Source: Candidatus Acetothermia bacterium
GTDB taxonomy: Bacteria > Bipolaricaulota > Bipolaricaulia > Bipolaricaulales > Bipolaricaulaceae
Direction: 5' to 3'
NCBI GenBank assembly: GCA_003551325.1
Contig: PUMK01000339.1
Location: 1-5,215, forward strand
DNA length: 5,215 bases
Made by a program: the position numbers and the translations under genes. Each line of letters starts with the position of its first letter. Positions within the stretch are counted from its first letter, which is position 1. Below the pieces are notes generated by a model, which saw only the letters and a list, made by a program, of their open reading frames with translations, had not been told where the DNA came from and did not search any database. Shown one piece after another: positions 1 through 5,215 of the stretch.

Positions 1-1008
1 ACTGGGGCGATCGTAGCACCGGCGTTCATCGCCATGGGGCTCTCACGCGAGCGCACCGGGGCTGTGATCGCTGTGGCCGGGATTCTGGGGATGATCGCCC
101 CCCCGGTGAATATCCCTGTCATGATCATCGGCGCCGGCGTGGATATGCCCTACATCGGCTTCGAGCTTCCCCTGCTGGCGTTGACACTGCCCACAGCCGT
201 GGCCGCTGTGTTTGTCATGGCCTGGCCATCCGTGCGTGGTCGCTCTGTTGACCTGAAGGCCCTGCCGCCCTCCTATCACGCTGATCACGGCTGGCTTTTG
301 TACGCGCCGCTCGCGATTCTCATCGTGCTGGTGGTGTTGGAGCGCGCACTCCCCGGCATCATGCCGCCGCTTGGAATGCCGCTTGCGTTCGCCATCGCGT
401 CGCTTGTTGCTCCTCTCACAGGCCGGCGGACGAAGGTCATGGCCACCGTGAGCGAGGCCGTCAACGCAGCTCTCCCTGTGTTGGCCATCCTTGTGGGTGT
501 GGGCATGTTCCTCCAGGTGATGACACTGACAGGTGTACGGGGGTTGGTGGTGAGCTGGCTCACCGGGCTGCCCACAGGGCTCCTGCTTCTCGGAGTGGCG
601 GTGAGCATGCCGCTGTTCGGCGCAGTATCGGCTTTCGGTTCGGCCTCCATACTCGGTGTGCCGTTCATCCTGGCATTGCTTGGGCACAACGAGATCATCG
701 TAGGCGCCGCGCTCTCACTCATGGCCGGTATGGGAGACCTCATGCCGCCTACGGCTCTTGCCGGGCTGTTCGCAGCGCAGGTCGTCCGTGTGCAGAACTA
801 CACGCGGGTGCTTGTGCACTGCCTTATCCCGGCGGCCGGGATCGTCGCATGGGGGATCTTCGCCATCGTCACAAGCAGGACGTGGGAACGCCTGCTGCTC
901 CGATGGCCTACTGCGGGGATGGCGATCCTCTTCGGAGGCCTTGTGGTGTCGCTTGTGCTGATGTGGGTTGTCGGCACAGGGCGTCGAAGAGCGAAGGAGG
1001 TCAGATGA
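1..1008 (+). CDS. DctM-like (TRAP large permease / ion transporter superfamily) membrane protein, 5' partial
   Basis: The reading frame is open from the first base, and 335 residues are visible. TRAP large permeases usually have about 425-440 residues, so roughly 100 N-terminal residues lie outside the window. The protein is very hydrophobic, with about eight or more candidate membrane helices. Two paired re-entrant-type motifs support the ion transporter fold: GMIAPPVNIP at visible residues 30-39 and MGDLMPPT at 244-251. A glycine/serine-rich segment, PLFGAVSAFGSASILGVP, lies at 204-221. The first motif resembles the G-I-I-P-P-S-x-P-M signature of DctM proteins, which use an ion gradient to import carboxylates with partner subunits DctP and DctQ. 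Neither partner is in the window. A further hydrophobic stretch follows at about 304-324, before a basic tail. The stop overlaps the next start as ATGA. The substrate is unknown; glutamate or another dicarboxylate is an inference from the PGA genes downstream. Another ion transporter superfamily member, not a true TRAP subunit, is possible. Confidence 0.72.
   Translation, partial: TGAIVAPAFIAMGLSRERTGAVIAVAGILGMIAPPVNIPVMIIGAGVDMPYIGFELPLLALTLPTAVAAVFVMAWPSVRGRSVDLKALPPSYHADHGWLLYAPLAILIVLVVLERALPGIMPPLGMPLAFAIASLVAPLTGRRTKVMATVSEAVNAALPVLAILVGVGMFLQVMTLTGVRGLVVSWLTGLPTGLLLLGVAVSMPLFGAVSAFGSASILGVPFILALLGHNEIIVGAALSLMAGMGDLMPPTALAGLFAAQVVRVQNYTRVLVHCLIPAAGIVAWGIFAIVTSRTWERLLLRWPTAGMAILFGGLVVSLVLMWVVGTGRRRAKEVR
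994..1000 (+). promoter_or_regulatory. Strong Shine-Dalgarno (AAGGAGG) fixing the start of the 47-codon gene
   Basis: AAGGAGG ends four bases before the ATG at 1005 and lies within the last codons of the permease gene. The spacing is a little short, but it is the best ribosome binding site in the window. It argues that the small frame at 1005-1148 is translated and starts here, not at an in-frame ATG far upstream. Confidence 0.75.
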
Positions 1009-1148
1009 TCTGGATCTACCGTATCCTCGCGCTGGTCTTGACCGGGTTCGTGCTCTGGAACATGGTCCGCGAGCGTCGCCTCGGCATGCAGATTGCGGCC
1101 GCGATGGTCCTGGGACCTCTGGTCCTCCGTATCCTCCTGATCAAATGA
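1005..1148 (+). CDS. Small 47-aa protein with two predicted membrane helices, unrecognised
   Basis: The frame encodes 47 residues starting MIWIYRILAL and ending RILLIK. Two hydrophobic stretches, about 3-20 and 27-45, flank a short basic turn (RERR at 22-25), which suggests a helical hairpin with the turn on the cytoplasmic side. It is likely a real gene for three reasons: a near-consensus Shine-Dalgarno precedes it, its ATG overlaps the permease stop (ATGA at 1005-1008), and its stop overlaps the next start (ATGA at 1145-1148). I do not recognise the family. It could be a small accessory subunit of the permease or of the PGA machinery. Bacillus PGA operons also include a very small membrane peptide (PgsE/CapE, about 47-55 residues), but that has a single hydrophobic segment and a different operon position, so similar size alone is not evidence of homology. 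Confidence 0.7.
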   Translation: MIWIYRILALVLTGFVLWNMVRERRLGMQIAAAMVLGPLVLRILLIK

Positions 1149-2296
1149 GTACCAGAAGAGTGGGGTGGGGCACTTGGTGGACCGCGTTGACGCTGCTCGG
1201 CGGGCTGATCGTGGTGCTCGTGTTCACAGGACTCGAGTTCACGGCAATGTGGTCCGATCCTCCCATCTACCCAGGTCCCGGTGTGACGGAAGTCCGGAAG
1301 CTCAGTGACTATGCACCCGTCATAGCTGACACTGCGGCTGACACGGAGGTGTACATCCTCCAAGGCACCGAACCTGGGGGCACGGTCCTCATCCTTGGTG
1401 GCAATCACCCGAACGAACCGGCAGCCAAGCTGGCTGCCGTAGTGATCGTGGAACGCGCAGAGGTCACGTCCGGCAGGGTGATTGTGGTCCCCCGCGCCAA
1501 TAGGAGCGGGCACACATGCACAGATCCCCACGAGGGCTATCCTCAGTTCTTTGAGATCGACACGCCTGATGGTCCGCGCAGCTTCCGCTACGGGAGCAGG
1601 GCGACCAACCCGATCCACCAATGGCCCGATCCGGTCATCCACATCAACGCCGCTGGGCAGACGCTGGCCGGCCAGGAGGTGCGTAACCTGAACCGGGCCT
1701 TCCCGGGACGGGACACCGGTTACCTCACAGAACAGCTAGCCCATGCGTACGTTGAGCTCATTCGGACGGAGCGCGTCGACCTGGCAGGCGACCTCCACGA
1801 AGCCTCTCCAGAGTATCCAGTGATCAACGCGATCGTTGCCCACGACAGGGCCATGGACCTCGCGGTGGAAACGTCGATGCTCCTGGAACTTGAGGGTGTC
1901 CGCATTGGCGTGGAGCGGTCTCCGGCCGGGCTGAGAGGCCTGAGCCATCGAGAATGGGGAGATGCCACGGACACCTTGGCGGTGCTGCTTGAGACGGCCA
2001 ACCCCGCCCAGGGACGCTTGCGCGGTCGGACCGACACGGATCTCATTCTCACGGGGCAGGACAGGTTCTATGTGAGTGCCGCACGGCGGGGGCTTCTGTA
2101 CGTCCCGTTCACGGATTCCGGACATCCAATCGAGGAGCGGGTGGGAAGGCACTTGACAACACTTGATATGCTGCTTGCCGTCCACGCGACGCACAGCCCA
2201 GAGTCCGCAGTGCGTTGGGAGGGGGTCCCTATGCTAACAGAACTCCGCGCCAGCGGTCTCTCGGCGTACCTCACCCCTCCTGATCCAGAACTGTGA
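1145..2296 (+). CDS. Membrane-anchored succinylglutamate desuccinylase/aspartoacylase family (M14-like) zinc hydrolase
   Basis: The 383-residue product starts with a basic stretch and one hydrophobic helix (about 11-30, after MSTRRVG). This is a signal-anchor pattern that would place the catalytic domain outside the cytoplasm. The domain shows the family zinc site: H88 and E91 in GGNHPNEPA (85-93), and H218 in GDLHEASPEYP (215-225). NLNRAFPG at 181-188 is the usual substrate-binding segment. E283 in LLETANP (281-287) fits the catalytic glutamate. Known members remove acyl groups from acidic amino acids (AstE, AspA) or act as carboxypeptidases. All key residues look intact. In this operon a gamma-glutamyl bond in PGA or its fragments is an attractive substrate, but that is inference. 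The start is the ATG in the ATGA overlap with the small gene. No Shine-Dalgarno precedes it (the upstream bases are pyrimidine-rich), so translation is probably coupled. The frame is open further upstream, but those residues are a shadow of the upstream genes. Confidence 0.87.
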   Translation: MSTRRVGWGTWWTALTLLGGLIVVLVFTGLEFTAMWSDPPIYPGPGVTEVRKLSDYAPVIADTAADTEVYILQGTEPGGTVLILGGNHPNEPAAKLAAVVIVERAEVTSGRVIVVPRANRSGHTCTDPHEGYPQFFEIDTPDGPRSFRYGSRATNPIHQWPDPVIHINAAGQTLAGQEVRNLNRAFPGRDTGYLTEQLAHAYVELIRTERVDLAGDLHEASPEYPVINAIVAHDRAMDLAVETSMLLELEGVRIGVERSPAGLRGLSHREWGDATDTLAVLLETANPAQGRLRGRTDTDLILTGQDRFYVSAARRGLLYVPFTDSGHPIEERVGRHLTTLDMLLAVHATHSPESAVRWEGVPMLTELRASGLSAYLTPPDPEL

Positions 2297-3447
2297 GCAC
2301 GTGGCTCTTGCTGCCGGTGGGCGTGTTCCTCAGCTGGAGGCTGGCGGAGCGGCGATTGCATCAGCGCAATCTGAACCGGATCCCGTTGCGCGTCCATGTC
2401 AACGGCACACGCGGGAAGAGCCAGACGGTGGAACTGATCGTGAGTGGCCTCCAGGCCTGCGGCATGCAAGCCGCCGGTAAGATCACCGGGGTTGTCCCCA
2501 CGTTCATCGCGCCGAACGGACACCGTTCGATCCTGAGTCGACGAGGGCCGGCTTCGATCGCTGAGCAACTCGGTGTTGTCCGGAGGGCTGCGCAGCTCGG
2601 CGCGGACGCGCTGATCGTAGAGTGCAACGCAATCGAGCCTGAGTTGCAGCGGGCGAGCCAGGACATGATCGTGCGAGCGCAGATAGGAGCGATCACAAAT
2701 GTCCGACAAGATCACACAGACGTCCTCGGTCCATCAGAAGAGAACACCGCTCGCGCGCTTGCCATGACCATCCCAGCCGGTGGTACCCTCGTAACCCGTG
2801 AGGAGCACCGGCTAGACCAGCTCAGAGAGAGGGCCGATGCTAGGGGAGCTTCCTGCGTTGAGGCCCCTAGCCCGGCGGTCAGGAAGATCTCTGCTGATTG
2901 CACCATTCCCCATTGGATCCGCCGCGACAACCTGGAGTTGGCACTGACGGTCTGCGAGATCGCTGGAGCAGATCTAGCCATGGCCCTTGAAGGCATGATC
3001 CACGCCGCACCGCCTCGGGCAGCCTGGTGTGTACGGCGCGTCGCGCGTCTTGGGCAGCATACTTACTTCTTGAACGCCTTCTCGGCGAACGATCCGGAGT
3101 CCACCGAGAGGTTGATCCGCGAGACCACATACAGGCTAGGCGTTCACCAGCCGCACCTGGTGGTGTTCAACCACCGGGCAGACCGATCATTCCGGCTGGA
3201 CAGCTTCGCCTCCCTTCTGACCAGCAGCGCCGTGGATCGTCTCTTCCTGATAGGGGACCATATACCTGGGTGGCGACGTCGGTTTCCGCATGCTGTGTCC
3301 TTTGCCGGGAAGCTCGACATGACCTGGCTGTTGGACCAACTGCTCGATCAGGCTCCACCAGGTGTACTGATCGTCGGCATGGGCAACATCGGTGGCCCAG
3401 GACTGGAGCTTGTCGATCACCTGGAGAGTCTTGGAGAAGAGGTATGA
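2293..3447 (+). CDS. pgsB: Poly-gamma-glutamate synthase ligase subunit PgsB/CapB
   Basis: The 384-residue product is close to the usual length (about 390) of PgsB/CapB. This is the Mur-ligase-like enzyme that activates the chain-end carboxylate with ATP and adds glutamate through gamma-amide bonds at the inner membrane face. An N-terminal hydrophobic stretch (3-15) is typical. The P-loop is NGTRGKS at 37-43, with K42 and S43 as phosphate-binding residues. Further family blocks are VECNAIEPELQ (109-119), ITNVRQDHTDVLG (134-146), NAFSANDPES (261-270) and FNHRADR (292-298). The GTG start overlaps the upstream stop (GTGA at 2293-2296). No clear Shine-Dalgarno is seen, so coupling to the hydrolase gene is likely. 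The stop overlaps the pgsC start. All catalytic blocks seen are intact. Folylpolyglutamate synthase or MurE-type ligases share the fold, but the block pattern and the pgsC neighbour make PgsB the clear choice. Confidence 0.95.
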   Translation: MSTWLLLPVGVFLSWRLAERRLHQRNLNRIPLRVHVNGTRGKSQTVELIVSGLQACGMQAAGKITGVVPTFIAPNGHRSILSRRGPASIAEQLGVVRRAAQLGADALIVECNAIEPELQRASQDMIVRAQIGAITNVRQDHTDVLGPSEENTARALAMTIPAGGTLVTREEHRLDQLRERADARGASCVEAPSPAVRKISADCTIPHWIRRDNLELALTVCEIAGADLAMALEGMIHAAPPRAAWCVRRVARLGQHTYFLNAFSANDPESTERLIRETTYRLGVHQPHLVVFNHRADRSFRLDSFASLLTSSAVDRLFLIGDHIPGWRRRFPHAVSFAGKLDMTWLLDQLLDQAPPGVLIVGMGNIGGPGLELVDHLESLGEEV

Positions 3448-3884
3448 CAACGCTGGTGTTCACCTCCGGAGTGGTGATCGGCCTGCTCTTCTACGAGGTT
3501 ACCGGCCTTGTGCCGGGGGGGGTCATCGTCCCTGGGTACCTTGCCCTTTACGCCCACCAACCCTTGCGCATTCTGGCCACCGTCGGGGCGGCACTCGTCA
3601 CCTTGTTGGCCGGCCGTCTTGTCATGCGCTACGCAATCGTCTACGGACGCCGGAAGTTCGGGATGTTCCTGTTGCTGGGTATCGCCTCCAAGCTCTTGCT
3701 CGACTTTGTGTGGGCTGAGGCAGGGGCCGGTGCCCTTGGTCTGCGCACTATTGGGGTGATCATCCCCGGTATCCTTGCCAGCGAGATGGAACGGCAGGGA
3801 GTCGGGTTGACACTGCTTGCGACTGCCACCGTATCCCTCATCCTCCACATCGTTGTTCTCCTGATCCCTATGGGAGTGTGGTGA
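3444..3884 (+). CDS. pgsC: Poly-gamma-glutamate synthase membrane subunit PgsC/CapC
   Basis: The 146-residue integral membrane protein matches the usual length (about 149) of PgsC/CapC, the small subunit that forms the membrane core of PGA synthase with PgsB. Hydrophobic segments lie at about 4-20, 41-60, 72-88 and 122-142. Family blocks are LVPGGVIVPGYLAL (22-35), the basic turn GRRKF (68-72) and IGVIIPGILASEMERQG (103-119). The ATG overlaps the pgsB stop (ATGA at 3444-3447), and GGAG at 3433-3436 sits seven bases upstream as a ribosome binding site, so both coupling and independent initiation are possible. The open frame extends far upstream within pgsB, but that part is a shadow because the conserved PgsC sequence begins at this ATG. 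An 8-G run at 3515-3522 falls in the PGG codons, with the frame intact. Confidence 0.95.
   Translation: MTTLVFTSGVVIGLLFYEVTGLVPGGVIVPGYLALYAHQPLRILATVGAALVTLLAGRLVMRYAIVYGRRKFGMFLLLGIASKLLLDFVWAEAGAGALGLRTIGVIIPGILASEMERQGVGLTLLATATVSLILHIVVLLIPMGVW
3872..3876 (+). promoter_or_regulatory. Ribosome binding site (GGGAG) supporting the GTG start of pgsW
   Basis: GGGAG lies nine bases before the GTG at 3886 and within the final codons of pgsC. It supports the GTG at 3886 as the start. The competing GTG at 3881 is in another frame. Confidence 0.5.
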
Positions 3885-3885
3885 G

Positions 3886-4971
3886 GTGAGGAAGGCTGTA
3901 CTGCGCCATCCCTGGCGCCGACTGCTCCCTCTGGCCGTGCTCCTCCTAGCTAGTGCGATAGGTCTGGGGCTGCTGCAGAGGGCCAATCGGAGTCCCGTCT
4001 TCGAGCATCAGGTGCGTGCGGCTCAGCGCATGACGAAGGCTTACGGTGTCCTCAACTCCCATCTCCGGGCCCTTGGTTTTCAGCTGGACCGCGAGAGCGA
4101 CCCGAACGAGACAGGGATCATTGGTGTTCAGTTCAGCGAGATCACCACGACCGTTGGCTACCTGCCAGCCAAGCGGACAAGCGCGAATCCCGATTTCGCC
4201 GCCTATCTCGTGCGGATGGTCTCAGAGCATGCGACGCCCGGCAATGGGCCGGTGGTGATAGCACTCTCAGGATCCTTCCCAGCACTCGGGCTCGCAGCGA
4301 TCATCGCCTGTGAGGAGCTTATGCACGAAGTTGTGGTACTCAGTTCTGTGGGGTCCTCGAGTTTCGGTGCCAATCGACCTGAACTGACCTGGCTCGACAT
4401 GGAGGACGTGTTTGCGGAGTCTTCCGTGATCCTGACACGCACGTACCTAGCATCGCTTGGGGGGGGAGGAGACATCGGGCAGTTCCCCTTTGAGGAAGGC
4501 CGTATCTTAGCCCTCGCTGCCCTTGAGCGAGCCGGGGTCCCCGCCTTGATGGAGGATTCGGCTCAGGACCAAGTCGCTGCCAAGGCGGCGCTGCTCGAGC
4601 GGCTCGGGCCACAGATGCTGATCAACATCGGTGGGAACGAGGCGCATGTTGGCCCCAGCGGACACCTCTTGCCCCCAGGCTTGGTGACTGCCCCCCCGGC
4701 CGATCCAGATCAACTGGGCGTCACAGGCTGGTTTCTTGCGCGTCAACTCCCCGTCGTCCATCTCCTGAGAATCGAGGAGTTGGCTCTGCGACATGGCATC
4801 GCGATCGACCCTGTTCCCCTCCCTCCCCCAGGGCGCTCCGCTGTGTACTACGAACATACTCTGCCCCTGTGGCCCTCGGTGCTGTTGCTCGGTCTTGCGG
4901 CAGCATATGTCGTCGTCCTCGTCCTCCTGCGACGCCGTGAGGTCGGCACTGCTCGCCGCAACCAACGATGA
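3886..4971 (+). CDS. pgsW: Poly-gamma-glutamate system protein, PgsW type
   Basis: The 361-residue product begins one base after the pgsC stop with GTG. A basic N-terminus (MRKAVLRHPWRR) precedes a hydrophobic helix at about 13-30. A second helix at about 329-348 is followed by a strongly basic tail (RRREVGTARRNQR). Both ends therefore look cytoplasmic, with about 300 residues between them probably outside. Distinctive blocks are DPNETGIIG (72-80), ALSGSFPALG (126-135), SSFGANRPELTWLDME (158-173), LGGGGDIG (191-198) and INIGGNEAHVG (246-256). These match my memory of the 'poly-gamma-glutamate system protein' family that accompanies PgsB and PgsC in some non-Bacillus bacteria. No catalytic function is established to my knowledge. 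A role in export, chain handling or surface retention of PGA, replacing PgsA/CapA, is inference. An 8-G run (4459-4466) and a 7-C run (4691-4697) occur without breaking the frame. Confidence 0.83.
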   Translation: MRKAVLRHPWRRLLPLAVLLLASAIGLGLLQRANRSPVFEHQVRAAQRMTKAYGVLNSHLRALGFQLDRESDPNETGIIGVQFSEITTTVGYLPAKRTSANPDFAAYLVRMVSEHATPGNGPVVIALSGSFPALGLAAIIACEELMHEVVVLSSVGSSSFGANRPELTWLDMEDVFAESSVILTRTYLASLGGGGDIGQFPFEEGRILALAALERAGVPALMEDSAQDQVAAKAALLERLGPQMLINIGGNEAHVGPSGHLLPPGLVTAPPADPDQLGVTGWFLARQLPVVHLLRIEELALRHGIAIDPVPLPPPGRSAVYYEHTLPLWPSVLLLGLAAAYVVVLVLLRRREVGTARRNQR

Positions 4972-5019
4972 ACGGATGACACCGAGGCATCTGTCTGGGC
5001 CGTATGCCGTCTTGCAGTC
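4972..5019. other. Convergent intergenic gap with weak inverted repeats, no clear terminator
   Basis: This is the 48-base gap between the pgsW stop and the stop of the minus-strand gene. CCGTAT (5000-5005) pairs with ATACGG (5022-5027) over a 16-base loop, and the second arm lies across the minus-strand stop codon. GGCAT (4986-4990) can pair with ATGCC (5004-5008), which would compete with the first hairpin. Neither stem is followed by a T-run on either strand, so a rho-independent terminator is not supported. A bidirectional termination region is expected from the gene layout only. Confidence 0.3.
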
Positions 5020-5215
5020 CTATACGGAGCCGGCCTCGACAAGCTCAGCAGGGTACACAAGGCCGTGCCGAGTTTGAAAATAGTCCTCTGTGGGGTCCGT
5101 CGCAGGCATCGGCCCAGCCGCCTCCACCAGCTCCTTGATCGCCTCCGCCGTCAGGTCTGCAGCGTCCTCTCCCTTGGAACCTTCGGACTCGATGTACATG
5201 ACCTCAATGCCCAGC
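5020..5215 (-). CDS. Unrecognised acidic protein, C-terminal fragment (5' end beyond window)
   Basis: On the minus strand an open frame enters at 5214 and stops with TAG at 5022-5020, giving 64 residues. It reads LGIEVMYIESEGSKGEDAAD at first and ends LVYPAELVEAGSV. The composition is that of a soluble, folded, acidic protein: a likely beta-strand (IEVMYIES), then an amphipathic helix (about 20-33, DLTAEAIKELVEAA), a proline-rich linker, and a tail containing DYFQTRHG (43-50). The third codon position is mostly G or C, as in the neighbouring genes. No upstream start can be seen because the gene continues past the right edge. I do not recognise the family. It is convergent with the PGA operon, so it is probably a separate transcription unit. 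Confidence 0.6.
   Translation of the reverse strand, partial: LGIEVMYIESEGSKGEDAADLTAEAIKELVEAAGPMPATDPTEDYFQTRHGLVYPAELVEAGSV

Noticed and set aside
43..687. Long minus-strand open frame opposite the permease gene
   Set aside because: The product is rich in His, Gln, Arg and Cys with no fold-like pattern, and it is the mirror of a GC-rich hydrophobic coding frame.
968..1144. N-terminal extension of the hydrolase frame up to an ATG at 968
   Set aside because: The extra residues are charged and proline-rich and overlap two other genes. The ATG at 1145 gives a proper signal anchor and a 4-base overlap.
2068..2715. Minus-strand open frame of 215 codons opposite the hydrolase/pgsB junction
   Set aside because: Both plus-strand genes carry strong family motifs here. 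The minus product has no recognisable domain and crosses two real genes.
3027..3443. N-terminal extension of the pgsC frame into pgsB
   Set aside because: The conserved PgsC sequence starts at 3444 and the length then fits the family. The extension is low-complexity shadow sequence.
3417..3986. Minus-strand open frame of 189 codons opposite pgsC
   Set aside because: It lies opposite the clearly recognised PgsC and spans the pgsC/pgsW junction. Its composition is shadow-like (His, Gln and Asp runs), and no ribosome binding site is evident.
4986..5027. Rho-independent terminator between pgsW and the convergent gene
   Set aside because: The stems are only 5-6 bp with 13-16-base loops, and there is no T-run on either strand.
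1..5215. CRISPR array, tRNA, insertion sequence or phage element
   Set aside because: No spaced direct repeats, cloverleaf pattern, transposase motifs or terminal inverted repeats were seen. The window is almost fully occupied by protein genes.

Overview
The window carries a compact, single-strand bacterial operon for poly-gamma-glutamate (PGA), running left to right. A fragment of an unrelated, convergent gene enters from the right edge. By eye the DNA is GC-rich (roughly 60%). Starts are ATG or GTG, and adjacent genes abut or overlap by 4 bases. It reads as bacterial chromosome. The phylum cannot be fixed from the sequence. The pairing of a TRAP-type permease with a PgsB/PgsC/PgsW set would suit a high-GC anaerobe such as a synergistete-like or other deep-branching lineage, but this is a weak inference.

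Layout. 1-1008: C-terminal two-thirds or more of a DctM-like (ion transporter superfamily / TRAP large permease type) membrane protein, cut at the left edge. 1005-1148: a 47-residue protein with two predicted membrane helices, behind a near-perfect Shine-Dalgarno. 1145-2296: a membrane-anchored zinc hydrolase of the succinylglutamate desuccinylase/aspartoacylase (M14-like) family. 2293-3447: PgsB/CapB, the ATP-dependent Mur-ligase-like PGA ligase. 3444-3884: PgsC/CapC, its membrane partner. 3886-4971: a PgsW-type 'poly-gamma-glutamate system protein' with one helix at each end and a large probable extracytoplasmic domain. 4972-5019: a 48-base convergent gap. 5020-5215 (minus): the last 64 codons of an unrecognised acidic protein.

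How the genes may work together. PgsB and PgsC together form the core of PGA synthase. PgsW is a recurrent companion outside the Bacillus-type systems. No PgsA/CapA-like or CapD-like gene is visible here, although the operon start lies outside the window. The anchored hydrolase is placed where a processing or release enzyme would be expected, and its family cleaves amide bonds to acidic amino acids. The permease and small membrane protein, translationally chained to it, could move glutamate, short gamma-glutamyl products or a counter-ion. That coupling of synthesis, trimming and transport is inference. The gene identities and the overlapping architecture are read directly. There is no promoter or convincing rho-independent terminator in the window, and no RNA gene, mobile element or CRISPR array was seen.
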